Assembly: GCF_043290135.1 (NCBI RefSeq)
Contig: NW_027464603.1
Coordinates: forward strand, 1,178,001-1,242,000
Length of the DNA: 64,000 nt
Reading direction: 5' to 3'
Source of the DNA: Rhipicephalus microplus
Taxonomy: Eukaryota > Arthropoda > Arachnida > Ixodida > Ixodidae
Part shown: in pieces, positions 54,801 to 64,000 of the stretch
Position numbering within the stretch: the stretch's first letter is position 1
Layout: every line of letters begins with the position of its first letter
The notes under the pieces: generated by a model
The model's database searches: none
Told to the model about the DNA's origin: nothing
What the model saw: only the letters and a program-made list of their open reading frames with translations
Position numbers and translations under genes: made by a program

Positions 54801-55304
54801 CTACGAACCCCACAACTAGAAACTCCACAACTAGAAACTCCGCAACTAGAAACTCCACAGCTAAAAACTCCACAACTTGAGACTTCGCGACTAGAAACTC
54901 GGTAACTAGAAACTCCACAACTAGAAACTCCACAACTAGATACTCCACAAATTGAAACACCACAACTAGATACTCCACAACTAGAAATTCCACAACTAGA
55001 AATTCCACAACTAAAAACTCCGCAACTAGAAACTCCGCAACTAGAAACTCCACAACTGGAGACTCCATAACTTGAAACACCACAACTAGATACTCCACAA
55101 CAACAAAGTCCACATCTGGAAACTCCAATTTTAGAAACTCCGCAACTTGAAACTCCACAACTAGAGATTCCATAACAAGGAACTCCACAACTAGAAACTC
55201 CACAACCGGAAACTACGCAACTAGAAACTCCGCAACTAGAAACTCCACAACTTGAAATTCCACAACCAGAGACTCAACAACTTGAGACTCCACAACTAGA
55301 AACT

Positions 55305-58300
55305 CAACAACTAGAAACTCCACAACTAGAAAGTCCACAACTACAAATTCGACAACTAGAAACTCCATAACTATAAACTCCGCAACTAGAAACTCCACAA
55401 CTACAAATTCCACATTTAGAAACTCCACAACTAGAAACTCCATAACTAGAAACTCCGCAACTAGAAACTCCACAGCTAGAAATTACACAACCAGAGACTC
55501 AACAACTTGAGACTCCACAACTAAAAACTCCACAGCTAGAAACTCCACAACTTGAGACTTCGCAACTAGAAACTCGGCAACTAGAAACCCAGCAACTAGA
55601 AACTCGACAACTAGAATCTCAACACCTATTAATTCCACAACCTAAAACTCCACAACTAGAAACTCCACACCTAGAAACTCCACAACTAGAAACTCCACAA
55701 CTAGATACTCTACAACTAGAAACTATGCAACTAGAAACTCCGCATCTAAAAACTCCACAGCTAGAACGTCCGCAACTAGAAACTCTGCAACTAGAAACTC
55801 CGCAATTAGAAACTCCACAGCTAGAAACTCCACAACTTCAAACTCCACAACTAGAAACTCCACAACTAGAGACTCCACAACTAGAGACTGCACAACTAGA
55901 GACTCCGCGACTAGAAACTCCACAGCTAGAAACTCCGCAACTAGAAACTTCACAACTAGAAACTCCACAACTTGAAACACCACAACTAGATACTCCACAA
56001 CTACAAATTCCACAACTAGAAACTCCACAACTTGAAACTCCATAACTAGAAACTCCGCAACTAGAAACTCCACAACTACAAATTCCACATTTAGAAACTC
56101 CACAACTAGAAACTCCATAACTAGAAACTCCGCAACTAGAAACTCCACAGCTAGAAATTACACAACCAGAGACTCAACAACTTGAGACTCCACAACTAAA
56201 AACTCCACAGCTAGAAACTCCACAACTTGAGACTTCGCAACTAGAAACTCGGCAACTAGAAACTCGGCAACTAGAAACTCGACAACTAGAAACTCCACAA
56301 CTAGAAACTCCACAACTACAAATTCGACAACTAGAAACTCCAAATTTAGAAACTCCGCAACAAGAAACTCTGCAACTTGAAACTCCACAACTACAAACTT
56401 CACAACTAGAAACTCCACAACCAGAAACTCCGCAACTAGAAACTCCACAACTAGAAATTCCACAACCAGAGACTCAACAACTAGAGACTCCACATTTAAA
56501 AATTCCACTAGAAACTCCACAACTAGAAACTCCACAACTAGAAACTCCGCAACTAGAAACCCAGCAACTAGAAACTCGACAACTAGAATCTCAACACCTT
56601 TTAATTCCACAACCTAAAACTCCACAACTAGAAACTCAACAACTAGAAACTCCACACCTAGAAACTCCACAACTAGAAACTCCACAACTAGAAACTCTGC
56701 AACTAGAAACTCCGCAATTAGAAACTCTACAGCTAGAAACTCCACAACTTCAAACTCCACAACTAGAAACTCCACAACTAGAGACTCCACAACTAGAGAC
56801 TGCACAACTAGAGACTCCGCGACTAGAAACTCCACAGCTAGAAACTCCGCAACTAGAAATTCCACAACTAGAGACTCCGCAACTCTAAACTCCACAACTT
56901 GAAACTGCAACTAGAAAATCCCCAACTAGAAACTACACAACTAGAATCTCCGCAACTCGAAACTCCGCAACTACAAAATCCACAACTGGGAACTCCGCAA
57001 CTACAAAATCTACAACTAGAAACTCGAAAACTAAAAACTCCAACTAGAAACTCCACAACTAGAAACTCCAAAACTTTAAACACCACAACTAGATACTCCA
57101 CAACTAAAAATTCCACAACTAGAAACTCCAAATTTAGAAACTCCGCAACTAGAAACTCCACAACTTGAAACTCCACAACTAGAGACTCTATAACTAGACA
57201 CTCCACAACTAGAAACTCCACTACTACAGACTCCACAACTACAAACTTCACAACTAGAAACTCCACAACCAGAAACTCCGCAACTAAAAACTCCACAACT
57301 AGACATTCCACAACCAGAGACTCAACAACTAGAGACTCCACAACTACAAACTCCACAACTAGAAACTCCACAACTAGAAACTCAACAACTTGAAACTCAA
57401 CAACTAGAAACTCCGCAACTAGAAACCCAGCAACTAGAAACTCAACTAGAAACTCCACACCTCTAAATTCCACAACTAAAAACTCAACAACTAGAAACAT
57501 AGCGAATAGAAACTCCACAACTACAAAATCCACAACTAGAAACTCCACAACTGGGAACTCCGCAACTAGAGACTCCACAACTAGAAACTCCACAACTAGA
57601 GACTCCATAACTTGAAACACCACAACTAGATACTCCACAACTACAAAGTCCACATCTGGAAACTCCAATTTTAGAAACTTCGCAACTTGAAACTCCACAA
57701 CTAGAGACTCCAAAACAAGGAACTCCACAACTAGAAACTCCACAACCGGAAACTACGGAACTAGAAACTCCGCAACTAGAAACTCCACAACTAGAAACTC
57801 CACAACTTGAGACTTCATAACTAGAAACTCGGCAACTAGAAACTCAACAACTAGAAACTCCACAACTAGAAACTCCACAACTAGAAACTCCACAACTTGA
57901 AACACCACAACTAGAGACTCTATAACTAGGAACTCCACAACTAGAAACTTCACAACTACAAACTCCACAACTACAAACTTCACAACTAGAAACTCCACAA
58001 CCAGAAACTCCGCAACTAGAAACTCCACAACTAGAAGTTCCACAACCAGAGACTCAACAACTAGAGACTCCACAACTAAAAACTCCACAACTAAAAACTC
58101 CACAACTAGAAACTCCACAACTTGAAACTCCGCAACTAGAAACCCAGCAACTAGAAACTCCACAACTAGAAACTCCACACCTATAAATTCCACAACTTGA
58201 AACTTCACAACTAGAAAAGCATTAACTAGAAACTCCACAACTAGAAACTCCGCAACTAGAAAACTCCGCAACTAGAAACTTCACGACTAGACACTCCACA

Positions 58301-60060
58301 ACTTGAGACTCCGCAACGACAGACTCCGCAACTAGAAACTCTGCAACTAGAAACTGCACAGCTAGAAACTTGCAACTCGAAACTCTGCAACTAGAAGCTC
58401 CGCAACTAGAAACTCCACCACTAGAAACTCCACAACTAGAGACTCCACAACTAGAGACTCCGCAACTAGAAACTCCACAGCTAGAAACTCCGCAACTAGA
58501 AACTCCACAACTAGAAACTCCACAACTAGAAACACCGCAACTATAAACTTCACAACTTGAAACTCTGCAACTCGAAACTCTGCAACTAGAAAATTCCCAA
58601 CTAGAAACTACACAACTACAATTTCCGCAACTCGAAACTCTGCAACTACAAAATCCACAACTAGAAACTCTACAACTGGGAACTCCGCAAGTAGAAAATC
58701 TACAACTATAAACTCGAAAACTAAAAACTCCAACTAGAAACTCCACAACTAGAAACTCCATAACTAGAAACTCCACAGCTAGACACTTCGCAACTAGAAA
58801 CTCCACAACTAGACACTCCACAACTAGAAAACTCCGCAACTAGAAACTCTACGACTAGACACTCCACAACTAGAAACTCCATAACTAGAAACTCCACAAC
58901 TAGACACTCCATAACTAGGCACTCCACAACTAGAAACTCCACAACTAGACACTCCCCAACTTGAGACTCCGCAACGACAGACTCCGCAACTAGAAACTCT
59001 GCAACTAGAAATTCCGAAACTACAAACTCCACAGCTAGAAACTTGCAACTAGAAACTCTGCAACTAGAAACTCCACGGCCAGAAACTCCACAACTACAAA
59101 CTTCACAACTAGAAACTCCACAACCAGAAACTCCGCAACTAGAAACTCCACAACTAAAAATTCCACAACCAGAGAATTAACAACTAGAGACTCCACAACT
59201 AAAAATTCCACAACTAGAAACTCCACAACTAGAAACTCCACAACTAGAAACTCCACAACCAGAAACTCCGCAACTAGAAACTCCACAACTAGAAATTCCA
59301 CAACCAGAGACTCAAAAGCTAGAGACTCCACAACTAAAAATTCCACAACTAGAAACTCCACAACTAGAAACTCCACAACTAGAAACTCCGCAACTAGAAA
59401 CTCCACAACTTGAAATTCCACAACTAGAAACTCCACAACTACAAACTCGACAACTAGAAACTCCAAATTTAGAAACTCCGCAACAAGAAACTCCGCAACT
59501 TGAAACTCCACAACTACAAACTTCACAACTACAAACTCCACAACCAGAAACTCCGCAACTAGAAACTCCACAACTAGAAATTCCACAACCAGAGACTCAA
59601 CAACTAGAGACTCCACATTTAAAAATTCCACAACTAGAAACTCCACAACTAGAAACTCCACAACTAGAAACTCCGCAACTAGAAACCCAGCAACTAGAAA
59701 CTCGACAACTAGAATCTCAACACCTATTAATTCCACAACCTAAAACTCCACAACTAGAAACTCAACAACTAGGAACTCCACACCTAGAAACTCCACAACT
59801 AGAAACTCCACAACTAGATACTCTACAACTAGAAACTATGCAACTAGAAACTCCGCATCTAGAAACTCCACAGCTAGAACGTCCGCAACTAGAAACTCTG
59901 CAACTAGAAACTCCGCAATTAGAAACTCCACAGCTAGAAACTCCACAACTTCAAACTTCACAGCTAGAAACTCCGCAACTAGAAATTCCACAACTAGAGA
60001 CTCCGCAACTCTTAACTCCACAACTTGAAACTCTGCAACTAGAAAATCCCCAACTAGAAA
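55305..60060 (+). repeat. Copy of transitional satellite 14576-19347
   Basis: Collinear with 14576 onward at an offset of 40,729 bp, falling to 40,714 bp after the monomer difference near 59230. Most private variants of the first copy recur here, for example CACCTCTAAATTCC near 57470 and CACGGCCAGAAAC near 59070, so the two copies share recent ancestry. Confidence 0.8.
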
Positions 60061-63000
60061 CTACACAACTAGAATCTCCGCAACTCGAAACTCCGCAACT
60101 ACAAAATCCACAACTGGGAACTCCGCAACTAGAAAATCTACAACTAGAAACTCGAAAACTAGAAACTCCAAATTTAGAAACTCCGCAACTAGAAACTCCA
60201 CAACTTGAAACTCCACAACTAGAGACTCTATAACTAGACACTCCACAACTAGAAACTCCACTACTACAGACTCCACAACTACAAACTTCACAACTAGAAA
60301 CTCCACAACCAGAAACTCCGCAACTAAAAACTCCACAACTAGACATTCCACAACCAGAGACTCAACAACTAGAGACTCCACAACTACAAACTCCACAACT
60401 AGAAACTCCACAACTAGAAACTCAACAACTAGAAACTCAACAACTAGAAACTCTGCAACTAGAAACCCAGCAACTACAAACTCCACAACTAGAAACTCCA
60501 CACCTATAAATTCCACAACTAGAAACTCAACAACTAGAAACATAGCGAATAGAAACTCCACAACTACAAAATCCACAACTAGAAACTCCACAACTGGGAA
60601 CTCCGCAACTAGAGACTCCACAACAAGAAACTCTGCAACTAGAAACTCCACAACTAGAAGCTCCACAACTTGAAACACCACAACTAGAGACTCCATAACT
60701 AGGAACTCCACAACTAGAAACTTCACAACTACAGACTCCACAACTACAAACTTCACAACTAGAAACTCCACAACCAGAAACTCCGCAACTAGAAACTCCA
60801 CAACTAGAAGTTCCACAACCTGAGACTCAACAACTAGAGACTCCACAACTAAAAACTCCACAACTAAAAACTCCACAACTAGAAACTCCACAACCTGAAA
60901 CTCCGCAACTAGAAACCCAGCAACTAGAAACTCCACAACTAGAAACTCCACACTTATAAATTCCACAACTTGAAACTTCACAACTAGAAAAGCATTAACT
61001 AGAAACTCCACACCTAGAAACTCCGCAACTAGAAAACTCCGCAACTAGAAACTTCACGACTAGACACTCCACAACTTGAGACTTCGCAACGACAGACTCC
61101 GCAACTAGAAACTCTGCAACTAGAAACTGCACAGCTAGAAACTTGCAACTCGAAACTCTGCAACTAGAAGCTCCGCAACTAGAAACTCCACAACTAGAAA
61201 CTCCACAACTAGAGACTCCACAACTAGAGACTCCGCAACTAGAAACTCCACAGCTAGAAACTCCGCAACTAGAAACTCCACAACTAGAAACTCCACAACT
61301 AGAAACACCACAACTATAAACTTCACAACTTGAAACTCTGCAACTCGAAACTCTGCAACTAGAAAATTCCCAACTAGAAACTACACAACTACAATTTCCG
61401 CAACTCGAAACTCTGCAACTACAAAATCCACAACTAGAAACTCTACAACTGGGAACTCCGCAAGTAGAAAATCTACAACTATAAACTCGAAAACTAAAAA
61501 CTCCAACTAGAAACTCCACAACTAGAAACTCCATAACTAGAAACTCCACAGCTAGACACTTCGCAACTAGAAACTCCACAACTAGACACTCCACAACTAG
61601 AAAACTCCGCAACTAGAAACTCTACGACTAGACACTCCACAACTAGAAACTCCATAACTAGAAACTCCGCAACTAGAAACTCCACAACTAGAGACTCCAT
61701 AACTAGGAACTCCACAACTAGAAACTCCACAACTACACACTCCCCAACTTGAGACTCCGCAACGACAGACTCCGCAACTAGAAACTCTGCAACTAGAAAT
61801 TCCGAAACTACAAACTCCACAGCTAGAAACTTGCAACTAGAAACTCTGCAACTAGAAACTCCACAGCCAGAAACTCCACAACTACAAACTTCACAACTAG
61901 AAACTCCACAACCAGAAACTCCGCAACTAGAAACTCCACAACTAGAAATTCCACAACCAGAGAATTAACAACTAGAGACTCCACAACTAAAAATTCCACA
62001 ACTAGAAACTCCACAACTAGAAACAACACAACTAGAAACTCCACAACCAGAAACTCCGCAACTAGAAACTCCACAACTAGAAATTCCACAACCAGAGACT
62101 CAAAAACTAGAGACTCCACAACTAAAAATTCCACAACTAGAAACTCCACAACTAGAAACTCCACAACTAGAAACTCCGCAACTAGAAACTCCACAACTTG
62201 AAATTCCACAACCAGAGACTCAACAACTTGAGACTCCACAACTGAAAACTCCACAGCTTGAAACTCCACAACTTGAGACTTCGTAACTGGAAACTCGGCA
62301 ACTAGAAACTCAACAACTAGAAACTCAACAACTAGAAACTCCACAACTAGAAACTCCACAACTACAAATTCGACAACTAGAAACTCCAAATTTAGAAACT
62401 CCGCAACAAGAAACTCCGCAACTTGAAACTCCACAACTACAAACTTCACAACTACAAACTCCACAACCAGAAACTCCGCAACTAGAAACTCCACAACTAG
62501 AAATTCCACAACCAGAGACTCAACAACTAGAGACTCCACATTTAAAAATTCCACAACTAGAAACTCCACAACTAGAAACTCCACAACTAGAAACTCCACA
62601 CCTATAAATTCCACAACTTGAAACTTCACAACTAGAAAAGCATTAACTAGAAACTCCACAACTAGAAACTCCCCAACTAGAAAACTCCGCAACTAGAAAC
62701 TTCACGACTAGACACTCCACAACTTGAGACTCCGCAACGACAGACTCCGCAACTAGAAACTCTGCAACTAGAAACTGCACAGCTAGAAACTTGCAACTCG
62801 AAACTCTGCAACTAGAAGCTCCGCAACTAGAAACTCCACAACTAGAAACTCCAACTAGAGACTCCACAACTAGAGACTCCGCAACTAGAAACTCCACAGC
62901 TAGAAACTCCGCAACTAGAAACTCCACAACTAGAAACTCCACAACTAGAAACACCGCAACTATAAACTTCACAACTTGAAACTCTGCAACTCGAAACTCT

Positions 63001-64000
63001 GCAACTAGAAAATTCCCAACTAGAAACTACACAACTACAATTTCCGCAACTCGAAACTCTGCAACTACCAAATCCACAACTAGAAACTCTACAACTGGGA
63101 ACTCCGCAAGTAGAAAATCTACAACTATAAACTCGAAAACTAAAAACTCCAACTAGAAACTCCACAACTAGAAACTCCATAACTAGAAACTCCACAGCTA
63201 GACACTTCGCAACTAGAAACTCTACGACTAGACACTCCACAACTAGAAACTCCATAACTAGAAACTCCGCAACTAGAAACTCCACAACTAGAGACTCCAT
63301 AACTAGGAACTCCACAACTAGAAACTCCACAACTAGACACTCCCCAACTTGAGACTCCGCAACGACAGACTCCGCAACTTGAAACTCTGCAACTAGAAAT
63401 TCCGAAACTACAAACTCCACAGCTAGAAACTTGCAACTAGAAACTCTGCAACTAGAAACTCCACAGCCAGAAACTCCACAACTACAAACTTCACAACTAG
63501 AAACTCCACAACCAGAAACTCCGCAACTAGAAACTCCACAACTAAAAATTCCACAACCAGAGAATTAACAACTAGAGACTCCACAACTAAAAATTCCACA
63601 ACTAGAAACTCCACAACTAGAAACTCCACAACTAGAAACTCCACAACCAGAAACTCCGCAACTAGAAACACCACAACTAGAAATTCCACAACCAGAGACT
63701 CAAAAACTAGAGACTCCACAACTAAAAATTCCACAACTAGAAACTCCACAACTAGAAACTCCACAACTAGAAACTCCGCAACTAGAAACTCCACAACTTG
63801 AAATTCCACAACCAGAGACTCAACAACTTGAGACTCCACAACTGAAAACTCCACAGCTTGAAACTCCACAACTTGAGACTTCGTAACTAGAAACTCGGCA
63901 ACTAGAAACTCAACAACTAGAAACTCCACAACTAGAAACTCCACAACTACAAATTCGACAACTAGAAACTCCAAATTTAGAAACTCCGCAACAAGAAACT
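60061..64000 (+). repeat. HOR unit of the 4,508-bp type, cut by the window edge
   Basis: Collinear with 19347-23286 (offset 40,714), including the 1.6-kb internal partial duplication. It lacks the CTCCCCAAC variant of units 3 and 5, so it descends from the unit 1 lineage. Confidence 0.8.

Larger units (their letters stand above)
48265..55304 (+). repeat. Copy 2 of the 7,040-bp tandem duplication
   Basis: Covers the HOR fragment and SINE block C. Only about three substitutions against copy 1 were noticed over 7 kb, so this is among the youngest events in the window. Confidence 0.85.
50131..55304 (+). repeat. SINE-bearing satellite block, copy C
   Basis: Copy of block B shifted by exactly 7,040 bp, with the SINE at 51692-51841 and marker pairs at 51060/51173 and 54233/54422. 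Unlike copy B it continues to the right into sequence matching 14576 onward, so C retains the original right flank and B the original left flank. Confidence 0.85.
1..64000 (+). repeat. 15-bp satellite array filling the window
   Basis: Tandem head-to-tail array of the monomer CAACTAGAAACTCCA or CAACTAGAAACTCCG, roughly 4,200 copies, interrupted only by three 150-bp SINE fragments. Every monomer I read has the same orientation; no inverted stretch was seen. The consensus has 7 A, 5 C, 2 T and 1 G, so the plus strand is about 80% A+C. Common variants are CAG for CAA, CTT/CTC/CCA for CTA, GAG/AAA/CAA/GAT/GAC for GAA, ATT for ACT, and CCG/CTG/TCA/TCG/CAA for CCA. A minority of monomers are 13, 14 or 16 bp long. 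No satellite-to-unique boundary is visible at either edge, so the real array is longer than 64 kb. I do not recognise this monomer as a named satellite family. A role in heterochromatin is inferred from copy number and organisation only. Confidence 0.98.
43091..64000 (+). repeat. Copy 2 (partial) of the 33.7-kb tandem duplication
   Basis: Collinear with 9417-23286 once the nested 7,040-bp duplication (48265-55304 relative to 41225-48264) is removed. Differences seen are single 15-bp monomer gains or losses (near 13350 and near 18510 in copy 1 coordinates) and a few substitutions. The copy leaves the window before reaching the counterpart of 23287-43090, so its completeness cannot be judged here. 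Confidence 0.75.

Noticed and set aside
1..64000. CRISPR array
   Set aside because: Repeats are contiguous 15-mers with no unique spacers, and the SINE indicates a eukaryote.
1..64000. Telomeric repeat of the arthropod TTAGG type
   Set aside because: No tandem TTAGG or CCTAA is present; CTAGGAAC variants are single monomer substitutions.

Overview
The whole window is satellite DNA. A 15-bp monomer, consensus CAACTAGAAACTCCA (or ...CCG), is repeated head to tail about 4,200 times, always in the same orientation, from the first base to the last. No gene, tRNA, rRNA or promoter is supported. The many open reading frames exist only because 15 is a multiple of 3 and three of the six frames of the monomer lack a stop codon. 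The only non-satellite DNA is a 150-bp SINE fragment present in three copies (10978-11127, 44652-44801, 51692-51841, all minus strand). It has an ATCA-repeat tail and a body I recognise from hard-tick genomes and transcripts (Ruka-like SINE). The source is therefore most likely an ixodid tick, probably metastriate, and the window lies inside a large heterochromatic array whose ends are both outside it.

Layout. 1-9415: older, diverged satellite in which block copies are still recognisable. 9417-14575: a SINE-bearing block (copy A). 14576-19323: transitional satellite. 19324-43090: a homogeneous higher-order-repeat (HOR) domain. Its complete unit is 2,908 bp (194 monomers, minus 2 bp); its variants are 4,508, 2,503 and 2,098 bp plus a truncated last unit. 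43091-48264: SINE block copy B. 48265-50130: a copy of the end of the HOR domain. 50131-55304: SINE block copy C. 55305-64000: a copy of 14576-23286.

The order can be explained by a few nested tandem duplications whose junctions I can place. (1) 6,606 bp: 19324-25930 duplicated, leaving an 810-bp register deletion at the junction. (2) 4,601 bp: 23391-27991 duplicated, leaving a 405-bp register deletion at the junction. (3) 33,674 bp: 9417-43090 duplicated, the second copy starting at 43091 and running out of the window. (4) 7,040 bp: 41225-48264 duplicated, carrying junction 3 and one SINE with it. This makes a testable prediction: sequence to the right of the window should repeat 23287-43090. 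Monomer variants also show a CpG/CpA/TpG triad at several positions, as expected if the ancestral monomer contained methylated CpG.

All coordinates and identities were read by eye. Junctions are uncertain by roughly one or two monomers because the flanks are homologous.
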